Positions 1 to 8,850 of a stretch of 64,000 bases of DNA are shown here, piece after piece. The stretch covers positions 87,001-151,000 of the forward strand of contig NZ_CP162414.1 of the NCBI RefSeq assembly GCF_040932005.1, in the 5' to 3' direction. This stretch comes from Aestuariibius sp. HNIBRBA575 (GTDB lineage Bacteria > Pseudomonadota > Alphaproteobacteria > Rhodobacterales > Rhodobacteraceae). The notes below the pieces were generated by a model. That model was not told where the DNA came from. It saw only the letters and a list, made by a program, of their open reading frames with translations, and searched no databases. Each line of letters opens with the position of its first letter. The first letter of the stretch is position 1. The translations under genes were made by a program, and so were the position numbers.

Positions 1-101
1 ACACCGCCTGTCAGGGGGGTAATGTCGGAAACTTCGTCGACACATCCCAGGCCCAATTCCCGGACCAATTGCAGGCATCGATCATTGAGTTGCGTTGTCA
101 T
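1..101 (-). CDS. phosphotransferase/kinase family protein, N-terminus only
   Basis: Only the first 33 codons lie in the window; the gene continues past the left edge. The peptide opens MTTQLNDRCLQLV and reaches DITPLTGGV. The LTGGV stretch resembles the nucleotide-binding loop start of aminoglycoside phosphotransferase/choline kinase-like proteins, so an APH-fold small-molecule kinase is my best guess. The start is the ATG at 101-99. The gene is divergent from the LacI-type regulator and shares with it a 16-bp palindrome, so it may be that regulator's target. Substrate unknown. Confidence 0.45.
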   Translation of the reverse strand, partial: MTTQLNDRCLQLVRELGLGCVDEVSDITPLTGG

Positions 102-122
102 TTGCGTCTTTCATCGGCGTTT

Positions 123-138
123 TTGTTCACGTGAACAA
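123..138. promoter_or_regulatory. 16-bp perfect palindrome, candidate LacI-type operator
   Basis: TTGTTCAC followed directly by GTGAACAA is a perfect palindrome with a central CG, the usual form of LacI/GalR-family operators. It lies in the gap between the divergent kinase-like gene and the LacI-type regulator. Autoregulation plus control of the neighbour is the simplest reading, but this is inference. Confidence 0.6.
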
Positions 139-214
139 TTTGCGTTGGAATTGATTTTGTGTCAAGATGGGTTGTGCTAAAATGCTAGAAGGTTCGAAAT
201 TCAAAGGGGTTAAG

Positions 215-1210
215 GTGTCAGGTCGCGTTACTATCAAGTCCATCGCTAAGGATCTGGGAATTTCCCATATGACGGTATCCCGGGCATTGTCGAATCATCC
301 GAATGTTCAAAAAGAAACCCGAGAATCTGTTCTGAAACACGCCCGTGATATGGGTTATGTCAAAAGCGCGGCGGCCATGGCGATGCGGGGGGACGGAACC
401 CAAATTGTTGGCTTGCTATTGCCCAATATTGTGAATGAGTTTTACGCCCGATTTGCAAATGCGATGGCGCTGGCCTGTGACCAAAATGCATTTCAGTTGA
501 TCATCCATTTGACCAACGATGACAAAGCCGTCGAAGAACTGGCACTGGATCGTCTAAGAGAAGTGCAAGCGCAGGCTGTTGTCATGGTGCCATCCCCCGG
601 TCAGTCACATGTTGAACCGGCGCATTTTGACGCAATGCGCGTTGTGCAATTGATCCGCCAACGGACCATGACAAAAGACGCCGATGCAGTGTTGGTGGAT
701 GACGGTCCGGCCTTGGAAAACGCTGTGCGACATCTTGCAAAGCAGGGGCATTCGCAGATCGCCTATATCGGGGCAGACGCTGAATTGTCCTCTGGTCGCA
801 GTCGGCTTGCAGCCTTTGAAAAGGGACTGGAACAGGTTGGATTGACCAAGATCCCCGATCTCATTCGGACGGGCAAACCTTCTTTTGAAATGGGGCGTGA
901 TCAGGCAAGGGATATCATTCAAAACAGCCCAGCCACAGCGTTGGTCTGCGGTGGTTTTGAAATTTCTAACGGGGCATTGAACGCCTATATGGGTTCGGAT
1001 CAAGCGAGATCGGATCAATTGGCGTTTGTTGGGTATGGGGACCCAAGCCACTACGTGTGGATCAATGGCGGGATTTCGACTGTGCAAATTCCGGTGGACG
1101 CTTTGGCGCAGCAAGCCGTTGATCTGATCGCCCTCAAAGGGGCTGATCATCCCGCCCAAGTTTTCAGCTTCAAAGCAGAACTGATCATCCGCGGAACGGC
1201 AACAGGGTGA
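215..1210 (+). CDS. LacI/GalR-family transcriptional regulator
   Basis: An N-terminal helix-turn-helix (VTIKSIAKDLGISHMTVSRA, about residues 5-24) is followed by a periplasmic-binding-protein-like effector domain (IVGLLLPNIVNEFY onward, then VLVDDGPALENAV and LAFVGYGD). This is the standard LacI/GalR layout, and the protein is about 331 residues, near family length. I chose GTG 215 because AAAGGGG lies 5 bases upstream and the helix-turn-helix then starts within a few residues. ATG 167 and ATG 182 are in frame but have no clear ribosome site and would add an unusual leader. The effector is unknown; sugar-type ligands are usual for the family. The palindrome at 123-138 is its likely operator. 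Confidence 0.88.
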   Translation: MSGRVTIKSIAKDLGISHMTVSRALSNHPNVQKETRESVLKHARDMGYVKSAAAMAMRGDGTQIVGLLLPNIVNEFYARFANAMALACDQNAFQLIIHLTNDDKAVEELALDRLREVQAQAVVMVPSPGQSHVEPAHFDAMRVVQLIRQRTMTKDADAVLVDDGPALENAVRHLAKQGHSQIAYIGADAELSSGRSRLAAFEKGLEQVGLTKIPDLIRTGKPSFEMGRDQARDIIQNSPATALVCGGFEISNGALNAYMGSDQARSDQLAFVGYGDPSHYVWINGGISTVQIPVDALAQQAVDLIALKGADHPAQVFSFKAELIIRGTATG

Positions 1211-1395
1211 TAAAACCGTCTTCCGAAACCGGTTGGTGACGTCAATTCGGTCATATTTTGGTTCAATTTCCGGGATACGATGATCTAAAGTCGGTCATGA
1301 CAGGTTGCGCGTATTCCGATCTTTGACCATGAACATAAGTTATTGAGACCAGCGAGGCTGCTTCCTTGCGGCGCATTTGAGTAGGGAGAATTTCC

Positions 1396-2841
1396 ATGGT
1401 GACACCGGTCATCCTTTGTGGCGGATCAGGGACGCGGCTTTGGCCTTTGTCCCGAAAAAGCTATCCCAAACAATTTGTGCCATTGGTGGGCGAGGAAACC
1501 CTGTTTCAGGCGTCTGCACATCGGCTAAGCGGGGCCGAAAACGGTATCGAATTTGACAAGCCGGTTATTTTAACCGGGTCAGATTTCCGGTTCATTGTGA
1601 CGGAACAACTGACCGAAATCGGCATCGATCCCAATGCAATATTGATCGAACCAGAGGGGCGAAATACAGCACCCGCCGTTTTGGCCGCTGCGTTGTATTT
1701 ACTGGAAAAAGACCCGGAAGCGATCATGTTGGTTGCCCCATCAGATCACGTGGTTCTGGACAAAGCCGCATTTCACAAAGCCGTCACCAAGGGCTTGGAA
1801 GCGATCCAAGACGGAAAGCTGGTCACATTTGGCATCCAGCCGACCCATGCAGAAACCGCCTATGGGTATCTGGAATTGTCCGCAAAACCGGACGCAAATG
1901 GCACCGCGATTGACCTAAAGCAATTTGTTGAAAAGCCAGATCATGATCATGCGGTTCAAATGCTTGAGGCGGGTCATTTCCTGTGGAATGCGGGCATTTT
2001 CCTGTTCAAAGCGCGCGACATTGTTGAGGCATTTAAATCTCATGCGCCTGCTCTGATGGGGCCGGTTGGGAATGCCGTGACCAATGCCGAGGTTGATTTG
2101 GGGTTCTTGCGTCTGGCACCCGACGATTGGTGCCAAGCCGAAGACATTTCAATCGATTACGCAGTTATGGAACGGTCTGATAATCTGTCGGTTGTGCCAT
2201 TTGACGGCGGCTGGTCCGATTTAGGGGGCTGGGACGCGGTCTGGCGGGAATTTGGACCAGACGAAAACGGCGTTGTCACCTCTGGGGACGCGACGGCCAT
2301 TGATTGCAACAACACGTTGCTGCGATCCGACAGCGATCAGTTGGAACTGGTTGGTGTAGGGCTGGATAATGTGATGGCGGTGGCGATGAATGATGCGGTT
2401 CTGATCGCTGACATGTCCCGCGCCCAAGACGTCAAAAAAGCCGTTGCCGCCCTGAAAACCAAAGGGTCCGCGCAGGCAACCGATTTTCCCAAGGATCACC
2501 GCCCATGGGGGTGGTTTGAAAGCTTGGTTATTGGGTCCAGATTTCAGGTGAAACGCATTCATGTGCATCCCGGCGCTGCCCTGAGTTTACAGAGCCATCA
2601 CCACCGTTCTGAGCATTGGATTGTTGTCGAAGGCACCGCCAAAGTGACCATCGATGATGAGGTCAAATTGGTGTCCGAAAACCAGTCCGTTTACATCCCG
2701 TTGGGCGCTGTGCACCGCATGGAAAACCCCGGCAAAGTGCCCATGGTTTTGATCGAAGTTCAAACCGGGTCCTATCTGGGTGAGGATGACATTGTGCGCC
2801 TCGAAGATGTTTATGCACGCGGGCAGGGCGCAAAGGGTTAG
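1396..2841 (+). CDS. manC: bifunctional mannose-1-phosphate guanylyltransferase / mannose-6-phosphate isomerase
   Basis: The N-terminal nucleotidyltransferase domain carries GGSGTRLWPLSR (residues 9-20), where GDP-mannose synthesis uses the GTRLWP loop, and FVEKPD further on. The C-terminal cupin is the type II phosphomannose isomerase domain with HPGAALSLQSHHHRSEHW near residue 400. At 481 residues it matches the two-domain ManC/AlgA/XanB family. AGGGAGAA gives a good ribosome site before ATG 1396. It supplies GDP-mannose for exopolysaccharide, O-antigen or glycan synthesis. Its last four bases overlap the convergent enoyl-CoA hydratase end. No partner polysaccharide gene is adjacent; others lie at 52-63 kb. 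Confidence 0.93.
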   Translation: MVTPVILCGGSGTRLWPLSRKSYPKQFVPLVGEETLFQASAHRLSGAENGIEFDKPVILTGSDFRFIVTEQLTEIGIDPNAILIEPEGRNTAPAVLAAALYLLEKDPEAIMLVAPSDHVVLDKAAFHKAVTKGLEAIQDGKLVTFGIQPTHAETAYGYLELSAKPDANGTAIDLKQFVEKPDHDHAVQMLEAGHFLWNAGIFLFKARDIVEAFKSHAPALMGPVGNAVTNAEVDLGFLRLAPDDWCQAEDISIDYAVMERSDNLSVVPFDGGWSDLGGWDAVWREFGPDENGVVTSGDATAIDCNNTLLRSDSDQLELVGVGLDNVMAVAMNDAVLIADMSRAQDVKKAVAALKTKGSAQATDFPKDHRPWGWFESLVIGSRFQVKRIHVHPGAALSLQSHHHRSEHWIVVEGTAKVTIDDEVKLVSENQSVYIPLGAVHRMENPGKVPMVLIEVQTGSYLGEDDIVRLEDVYARGQGAKG

Positions 2842-3614
2842 GATCCCTGCCATTTTGGCGCACGTTTTTCCAAGAAGGCCGAAATGCCTTCTTGGACGTC
2901 ATGAGATTGGCCCAATTTCGACAGTGCTGCATCGCTTTGCGCCCATAAATCAGGTTCTGATACAGCGCAGGATTGATCCGACAATGCGAGGCTGGACGCC
3001 AGACTGAGAGGTGCATTTTTGGCGATGTCCGTCGCTATTTCATGTGCTTTGTCAATTACTTCACCGTCGGACGTCACGTGATTGAGCATTCCATATTGCT
3101 GCATCACCTGAGCTGAAACAGACCGACCGGATAAAAGCATTTCATTGGCCAAAACCCGCGGCATGCGCTGGGCCAGTCGAAATGCGCCACCGCCACCTGC
3201 GATCAGGCCAAGCTTTGCCTCTGGTAATCCAAATACGGCATTTTCACTGGCAACGGCCAAATCGCAGGCCAGCATAATTTCAAATCCGCCGGCCAATGCG
3301 GCCCCATATACCGCGGCAATCACTGGTTTTTGTCTGCGGCGTTTTACGAACCCCGCAAACCCGTATTGCCCAAACAAAATCTGGTCCGACTGCCCCTGTT
3401 GATACGCTCGCAGATCCATCCCAGAGCAAAAAACAGAACCCTTTCCAGACAACACCGTCACGCGGACATCTGGGTCTGCCTCGATCGTGTCAAAGGCCTG
3501 CGTGATCGCGGCGCACATAGTTGCATCAACGGCATTGCGTTTTTGTGGCCGGTTCAGTGTCACCCGCGCAATATGATGAGAAATATCCAAAAGGACGGGT
3601 GCGTCAGTGGTCAT
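2838..3614 (-). CDS. enoyl-CoA hydratase/isomerase family protein
   Basis: A crotonase-fold protein of about 258 residues. The LSGKGSVFCSGMDLRAY segment and AAVYGAALAGGFEIMLACDL carry the oxyanion-hole region of the family, and FGLPEAKLGLIAGGGGAFRL is the usual third conserved block. I start at ATG 3614, which follows an AAAGAAG site. An in-frame start at 3635 would extend the overlap with the upstream acyl-CoA ligase from 11 to 32 bases. The overlap implies translational coupling with that ligase. Substrate cannot be read from sequence; a carboxylic-acid or fatty-acid catabolic step is likely. Confidence 0.87.
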   Translation of the reverse strand: MTTDAPVLLDISHHIARVTLNRPQKRNAVDATMCAAITQAFDTIEADPDVRVTVLSGKGSVFCSGMDLRAYQQGQSDQILFGQYGFAGFVKRRRQKPVIAAVYGAALAGGFEIMLACDLAVASENAVFGLPEAKLGLIAGGGGAFRLAQRMPRVLANEMLLSGRSVSAQVMQQYGMLNHVTSDGEVIDKAHEIATDIAKNAPLSLASSLALSDQSCAVSEPDLWAQSDAALSKLGQSHDVQEGISAFLEKRAPKWQGS

Positions 3615-5256
3615 CTTTGGCTTCTTTCTCAGCAAGCTGGCGCAGCTGTGATCGGATGATTTTCCCGGTTGTGGTCATCGGCATCTGATCAATGAACCGA
3701 ACAATGCGGGGAAATTCATATGCGGCAAGCTGGGTTTTGACATGGGCGGCGATGTCATCTGCCAGTGCGTCGCTGGGGGCGTGATTGGCTGATAACTGAA
3801 CATAGGCGGCCACAACAGCACCACGGACGGGATCGGGTTTGCCCACAACGCCAACCAATTCCACGGCGGGATGGGATTGGATGCAATCTTCGATTTCGGC
3901 AGGGCCAATGCGATAGCCACCGGAACTGATGATGTCGTCATCACGACCCAAAAAACCGATACGCCCCGATTGTGTTTTGTAACCTTTGTCGCCGGTCAGC
4001 AGCCATTTCTGATCATCGATCGTCAGATATTTTGCGTCAGTTGCGTCAGGATTGTTCCAATATTTTAGAAACATAACGGGATCAGGCGCCCGGATCGCGA
4101 TGGTTCCGACCTGATCCTGACCCAAACAGGTTTGGGTGGTTTCTTCGATTATGTCCACGTGATGGCCCGGGACAGCAAATCCCATGATCCCCGGCTCTGC
4201 GGGGGCCAAGTCAGCACAGGATGAAACGATCATGTTGCATTCGGTCTGACCGTAAAATTCGTTGATCGTGGTTCCGAAAACGGTTCGACCCCATGCAATC
4301 AATTCTTTGCCAAGCGGCTCACCGCCGCTGGCGACACTGCGCAGCTGGAATTTCGGCTGGAGGTCGGCGGGCGCCAGTTGCATCATTTTGAGCGCGGTAG
4401 GGGGCAAAAAGGTGTTTTGAATATTGTGGTCTTGGATCAATCGAAACGCGGCTTCGGGGGTGAATTTGCGAAACCGACAGGCCACGACCGGCACGCCATG
4501 ATGCAATGCGGGCATCAGCACATCCAATAGACCGCCAATCCAGGCCCAATCGGCAGGCGTCCAGATGCAATCCCCGGATTGAGGAAAAAAATTATGGCTC
4601 ATTTCGACGCCCGGCAAATGTCCGAGCAACACCCGATGTGCATGCAGCGCGCCTTTGGGGTTTCCGGTGGTCCCAGACGTATAGATCAACAAAGCCGGGT
4701 CATCGGCGCGGGTCTGAACAGGGGTGAAAGTGGTCGCCATTCCGTGGGTGAAATCGGCATAGCTTATGGCGTTATCGTCGCGGCCATCAACGGATATGAC
4801 CAGCGCCAGATCAGGCAGGTTTGGCCGGATTTTGGCGATCATGGCCGCGCCCATCGCATTGGTGAGCAACACTTTGGTCCCGGAATCCTGTAACCTGTGC
4901 TGTAACGCCTCTGGGCCAAATAAAGTGAACAAAGGCAATGCGATACAGCCCAGTTTGGGGATCGCAGCATGGGCGGTTGCGGTAATGATCCCTTGGGGCA
5001 AGAGCACGCCAATCCTGTCTTGTTCTTGGCAATGCCGTGACAGGGCGTTTGCCAGAATATTTGACATGTCGCGCAGCTGTCTGAAATTGTATCGGGTCAC
5101 CGCAAAATCCGGATCAACGTCAATAATCGCAATTTTGTCGGGATGCTGCGCAGCAGGGCGATCACAAATATCGACGCCAATGTTGAAATGCGTCGGAATG
5201 TTCCACCCAAACCCAGAGCGGGTTTCGGTGATATCTGCACCTTTGGTCAGCATCAT
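3604..5256 (-). CDS. AMP-dependent acyl-CoA synthetase/ligase
   Basis: An ANL-superfamily adenylating enzyme of 550 residues with the AMP-binding P-loop LLIYTSGTTGNPKGA (about residues 190-204), EFYGQTECN (A5 region), LLTGDKGY (A7) and the C-terminal lysine motif TTGKIIRSQLR. It activates a carboxylic acid to acyl-AMP and then acyl-CoA. It resembles acetyl-/propionyl-/medium-chain synthetases, but substrate is not resolved. Two tandem ATGs (5256 and 5253) both follow AGGGG, so the start is uncertain by one codon. It forms an overlapping two-gene operon with the enoyl-CoA hydratase, and an inverted repeat at 5275-5290 sits just upstream. Confidence 0.9.
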   Translation of the reverse strand: MMLTKGADITETRSGFGWNIPTHFNIGVDICDRPAAQHPDKIAIIDVDPDFAVTRYNFRQLRDMSNILANALSRHCQEQDRIGVLLPQGIITATAHAAIPKLGCIALPLFTLFGPEALQHRLQDSGTKVLLTNAMGAAMIAKIRPNLPDLALVISVDGRDDNAISYADFTHGMATTFTPVQTRADDPALLIYTSGTTGNPKGALHAHRVLLGHLPGVEMSHNFFPQSGDCIWTPADWAWIGGLLDVLMPALHHGVPVVACRFRKFTPEAAFRLIQDHNIQNTFLPPTALKMMQLAPADLQPKFQLRSVASGGEPLGKELIAWGRTVFGTTINEFYGQTECNMIVSSCADLAPAEPGIMGFAVPGHHVDIIEETTQTCLGQDQVGTIAIRAPDPVMFLKYWNNPDATDAKYLTIDDQKWLLTGDKGYKTQSGRIGFLGRDDDIISSGGYRIGPAEIEDCIQSHPAVELVGVVGKPDPVRGAVVAAYVQLSANHAPSDALADDIAAHVKTQLAAYEFPRIVRFIDQMPMTTTGKIIRSQLRQLAEKEAKDDH

Positions 5257-5274
5257 TTAACCCCTATTAGGTAA

Positions 5275-5290
5275 ATGAACATTCGTTCAC
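5275..5290. promoter_or_regulatory. inverted repeat upstream of acyl-CoA ligase, candidate TetR-type operator
   Basis: TGAAC (5276-5280) and GTTCA (5285-5289) form a 5-bp inverted repeat with a 4-base spacer, 20 bases before the acyl-CoA ligase start. Arms of this type are common for TetR-family regulators of acyl-CoA metabolism. No regulator gene is adjacent, so it would be encoded elsewhere. Confidence 0.4.
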
Positions 5291-5408
5291 TTGCCGAGTA
5301 AAACGGCGCAATCGAAGCCCTGTCAACTATGGGGGCTTTGACATGGCGGCCGGATTGCGATTGATTTACGTGATATTTCAGGCGAATGCCTTGGTCAGGA
5401 TAGATAAA

Positions 5409-6191
5409 ATGCAATTGTCAGTTTCTTTTGAAAATACACGCGATGTGGCCCCCAAATCCGGTCCGGTGACCGTTGGGTGGTTTTTAAACACGACCAAAGG
5501 CAGCATCATTTACGATCCGCCTGAACGTGTACGCAGCGTCGAGCAGAACAAATCGCATGCCAAAAGCGCGTCACGCTGCCCTGCGGTTATCAACATGGAA
5601 AGCCGCTATTTCATGGTGAAGGCGCCGTTTGATATTCATCTGGCCTTTGTCCGTGATAACGAAGGCAAGCCAGCGCTGCGGAATTTGAATGGCAACATGA
5701 GCGGCATTCGCGCCAATAAACTGTCCCAGCAAATTCACATCACCCCAGAACATGAATGGCGTTATCCGGGGGTGCCAACCATTCAGGTCATGACGCCTTA
5801 TGTGATGATCAGTGATGAGCCGGTTTATGTGACGCAATTGTCGTGCTTTATGCATTATCAACGCGATCAATTGCCGGGCACAATTTTTGGCGGACGGTAT
5901 CCGATCAATGTTTGGCCGCGCCCGCTGATGTGGGCGTTTGAATGGCATGACACGGATAAGCCGCTGAAAATCAATCGTGGGGATCCGTGGTTTTATGTGT
6001 ATTTCGAAACCATGCCGCAGGACCGCGCTGTTGTCTTAACCGAAACGGAACGCACCCCAGAACTACTTGAATATATGGACATGATTTCTGGCGCTGTGAA
6101 TTTCGTCAATCAGACGTTTTCCCTGTTTCAAGCCGCCGAAGAGCGTCGCCCTGAAACTCTGGTCAAACCCATCCGGCGATCTAAAGGATAA
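5409..6191 (+). CDS. conserved protein of unknown function in surface-glycan-like cassette
   Basis: I do not recognise the family. The product (about 260 residues) is soluble, with no signal peptide or membrane segment, and rich in aromatic residues and proline (GWFLNTTKGSIIYDPPERV, INVWPRPLMWAFEWHD). I start at ATG 5409, which follows AGGATAGATAAA; an in-frame ATG at 5343 lacks a ribosome site. It ends 3 bases before the TPR/glycosyltransferase-like gene, so the two are surely co-transcribed. By context it may act in glycan modification, but nothing in the sequence proves a reaction. Confidence 0.7.
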   Translation: MQLSVSFENTRDVAPKSGPVTVGWFLNTTKGSIIYDPPERVRSVEQNKSHAKSASRCPAVINMESRYFMVKAPFDIHLAFVRDNEGKPALRNLNGNMSGIRANKLSQQIHITPEHEWRYPGVPTIQVMTPYVMISDEPVYVTQLSCFMHYQRDQLPGTIFGGRYPINVWPRPLMWAFEWHDTDKPLKINRGDPWFYVYFETMPQDRAVVLTETERTPELLEYMDMISGAVNFVNQTFSLFQAAEERRPETLVKPIRRSKG

Positions 6192-6194
6192 GAT

Positions 6195-7574
6195 GTGCAA
6201 ACTCTATCAAACGATCAGTTGGCGGCGCTGCGTCATGGGGCCATCAATGCGCATCAAAAAGGGGATATCAAAGCAGCCCAGGATGCCTATTGCCGGTATC
6301 TAAGTGCGCGTCCAAAAGATGCAGGAATTTGGACCAATCTGGGCGCGTTATATCGGTCTACGGAACGACATGATCAGGCATTACGTGCCCAACGACGCGC
6401 TTATGCGGTACAGCCAGAAATGGCCGGTGTGCGCAATAATCTGGCAAATATCCTGAACGATGTTGGGTTCCACAAAGAAAGCATCGCGCTGCGCCACGAA
6501 ATTCTGGAACAGACCCCAAATGACACGCAACAAAAGGCGCTGATTGGCAAATCACTCAGGTCTTTGGGGCGATATTCAGATGCAATCACCCATCTAGAGG
6601 CCGCGCTGGGCATGCATCCTGACGACGCAGAGATAAAGCTGCAATTGGGATTTGCCCAGCTGGCGGATCGTCAATTCGAGGCGGGTTTGCAAAATTACGA
6701 AGCCCGTTGGGACACCGCAGAGGCCAAACCAATATCGATCCCCTATCCGAAATGGGACGGGGGCGATCTAACCGGCAAAAAGGTTCTGGTTGTTCCTGAA
6801 CAGGGGTTTGGGGATGCGGTGCTGATGATGCGATTTTTGCCCCAGCTTCGTGAAATTGCCGGGCGCGTTCATGTCATGGCGGAAAAACCCATGGCCCGAT
6901 TGTTTGAGACCGCCGAAGGAATCGATTGGATCGGCAAAGTTGTCTCAAAGGATGAGAAATTTGACGTCTGGATGACGGTTATGGACCTGCCCCGTGTCGG
7001 TTTGAAAACCGTCGGGGACATTCCCCCGCCAACGCGATTGAATACGCCCACCGATGCCAAACACCGCGCGGCTCAGATCGTCGCGCCCTATAAGGATGTG
7101 TTTAAGGTCGGCATCGTCTGGAGCGGCTCTGTGACGTTCAAGGGAAACAGTTTCCGGTCGTTTGGCCATCAGGAATTCCTCAGACTGGTTGATCTGGACG
7201 ATGTGCAGCTGTTTTCACTCTACAAAGGTCCCGCATTAGAGGCGTTTCAGGCGGATGGTAGCGCTGCATTCATCGTTGATGCGGCCAGCACGGATCGGGA
7301 CTTTGCCGATTGTGCGGCGATGATGCAGGACATGGATTTGGTCATTACGTCTGACACTGCAACGGCCCATATTGCCGGTTCACTTGGCGTTCCTGTCTGG
7401 ACGTTGCTGCATTGGGATCCGTTTTGGTTTTTTGGCCATACAGGTGACACGATGCCATGGTATCCGTCGATGCGGCTGTTTCGTCAAACTGCGCCCCATG
7501 ATTGGGGCAGCGTTTTCGATCAGGTACAGCCTGAATTGATTAAGTGTATTAAAGATTGGAAGAAGGAGCGGTGA
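6195..7574 (+). CDS. TPR-repeat protein with glycosyltransferase-like C-terminal domain
   Basis: Residues about 5-175 contain tetratricopeptide-like repeats (DAGIWTNLGALYRSTERHDQ, PDDAEIKLQLGFAQLADRQF). The C-terminal half carries KVGIVWSGS, then DLVITSDTATAHIAGSLGVP, a block typical of GT-B heptosyltransferase-like (GT9) and related TPR-glycosyltransferase proteins. The start is GTG 6195, spaced correctly from AAAGGAT. It probably transfers a sugar to a protein or lipid-linked acceptor in the cytoplasm, but the donor is unknown. It lies between the unrecognised gene at 5409 and the DUF6165-type gene, all on the same strand. Confidence 0.8.
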   Translation: MQTLSNDQLAALRHGAINAHQKGDIKAAQDAYCRYLSARPKDAGIWTNLGALYRSTERHDQALRAQRRAYAVQPEMAGVRNNLANILNDVGFHKESIALRHEILEQTPNDTQQKALIGKSLRSLGRYSDAITHLEAALGMHPDDAEIKLQLGFAQLADRQFEAGLQNYEARWDTAEAKPISIPYPKWDGGDLTGKKVLVVPEQGFGDAVLMMRFLPQLREIAGRVHVMAEKPMARLFETAEGIDWIGKVVSKDEKFDVWMTVMDLPRVGLKTVGDIPPPTRLNTPTDAKHRAAQIVAPYKDVFKVGIVWSGSVTFKGNSFRSFGHQEFLRLVDLDDVQLFSLYKGPALEAFQADGSAAFIVDAASTDRDFADCAAMMQDMDLVITSDTATAHIAGSLGVPVWTLLHWDPFWFFGHTGDTMPWYPSMRLFRQTAPHDWGSVFDQVQPELIKCIKDWKKER

Positions 7575-7576
7575 AG

Positions 7577-7981
7577 GTGGAAACAATTTTAGTCCCAACC
7601 TCGCCCGGTGAATTGATCGACAAGTTGACGATCCTGCGGCTAAAGACCGAACACATCACCGACCCGGCAAAGCTGACCAATGTTCGGCATGAACAAACTG
7701 TGCTGACCAAAACGGCGCAGTCGAAGCTGCCACCGTCGCAAACCCTGACCGCCCTGTGGGACGAATTGTATCAGGTCAACGCTGCGCTTTGGAAAATCGA
7801 AGACGACATTCGCGATTGCGAGGCGGCCGGGGATTTTGGGCAAACCTTTATCGATTTGGCCCGAGCTGTTTATGTGACCAATGACCAACGGTCTGATGTG
7901 AAAAAACGGATCAACCTTCATCTTGGATCGGACCTGATCGAGGAAAAATCCTATGCCGATTACACTGGCGGTGCCTCATGA
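7577..7981 (+). CDS. DUF6165-type small protein
   Basis: A soluble protein of about 134 residues opening METILVPTSPGELIDKLTIL. This matches my memory of the uncharacterised DUF6165 family, which is often found near TPR/glycosyltransferase genes. The rest is mostly helical (LWDELYQVNAALWKIEDDIR). I chose GTG 7577 because AAGGAG lies 8 bases upstream and this start does not overlap the previous gene; GTG 7571 is the alternative. It overlaps the FkbM methyltransferase start by ATGA, showing translational coupling. Function unknown. Confidence 0.72.
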   Translation: METILVPTSPGELIDKLTILRLKTEHITDPAKLTNVRHEQTVLTKTAQSKLPPSQTLTALWDELYQVNAALWKIEDDIRDCEAAGDFGQTFIDLARAVYVTNDQRSDVKKRINLHLGSDLIEEKSYADYTGGAS

Positions 7982-8766
7982 ACGTCAAAGCGCATCTAAA
8001 CATGGCCCGTTCCAGCCTGAAATCCGCTGAGACAGAGCTCAGAGAAGCGTTGAACGCAGACAAAAGCCGGGCGCGCGGGGCGCTGAACTTGCATCTGCAC
8101 GAAGTCCGACGCGCGATGAACCCTGATTACCGGTATTCGTCGCAGGCTGGTCAGGACGCGGTCATTGACCGGATATTCAAAGGCAAACGCGGCGGCACCT
8201 TTGTAGATATTGGCGGCTATGATGGGGTCACTGGATCAAACACGTTCTTTTTGGAACTGTTTCGCAATTGGACCGGCATTCTGGTGGAACCCGTCCCGGC
8301 GCAATTGGAAAAGGCCCGCAGAGTTCGAAGATGTTCCTGCATTGGCGTGGCCGTCGCGGCCCAAAATGGCGATGCGGAATTTATTGAAATCAGCGAAGGC
8401 TACACCCAGATGAGCGGGCTGTCGGGCACCTATGACCCGGGCCTGTTGGACGCCGTTCGATCAGATCCCCGGCACAAAGAAAAGGTGCACCGGGTTGAAA
8501 CGCAAACGCTGGAAATGATCCTGGACGAGGCGGGTTTGGAAACACCTGACCTATTGTCGCTGGACATCGAAGGCGGCGAAGTGGCCGTTCTAAAAGCGTT
8601 CCCATTTGGGCGATTCAGGCCGCGAATCTGGTCGATTGAAAATAACGCTCAAAGCTCGGAAATCCCTGAAATCATGCGTGAAAACGGATACGATTTGATT
8701 GAATTTTGCGGTAAAGACGATATTTACCACGATAGAGGTGCTGTTAACCTTGATAGGGCCAATTAG
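7978..8766 (+). CDS. FkbM-family SAM-dependent methyltransferase
   Basis: A Rossmann-type methyltransferase of 262 residues with the SAM-binding block GGTFVDIGGYDGVTGSNTFF (near residues 64-83), ILVEPVPAQ at the end of the second strand, and the FkbM signature region LLSLDIEGGEVAVLKAF. FkbM enzymes O-methylate sugars or polyketides. The start overlaps the preceding gene by ATGA. It is the last gene of the cassette, and motB begins 84 bases downstream on the same strand. A glycan methylation role is plausible; the acceptor is unknown. Confidence 0.86.
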   Translation: MNVKAHLNMARSSLKSAETELREALNADKSRARGALNLHLHEVRRAMNPDYRYSSQAGQDAVIDRIFKGKRGGTFVDIGGYDGVTGSNTFFLELFRNWTGILVEPVPAQLEKARRVRRCSCIGVAVAAQNGDAEFIEISEGYTQMSGLSGTYDPGLLDAVRSDPRHKEKVHRVETQTLEMILDEAGLETPDLLSLDIEGGEVAVLKAFPFGRFRPRIWSIENNAQSSEIPEIMRENGYDLIEFCGKDDIYHDRGAVNLDRAN

Positions 8767-8850
8767 GCCGTTTTTCGCAACCAAATGCCCCACTTCTGCC
8801 CCGATTGTTCTCATCCTAGGAGCTGATCAAGTCAAAGTGGTGGGGTTACC

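Noticed and set aside
605-1159. 184-codon open frame antisense to the LacI-type regulator
   Set aside because: Shadow of the regulator with no family match and no start signal.
1211-1395. Weak hairpin between the LacI-type regulator and manC
   Set aside because: Only a few pairs around AACCG/CGGTT without a T-run.
8788-8848. Partial inverted repeat CCCCACTT / AAGTGGTGGGG before motB
   Set aside because: The arms are unequal and separated by a long loop; not convincing as a hairpin or operator.
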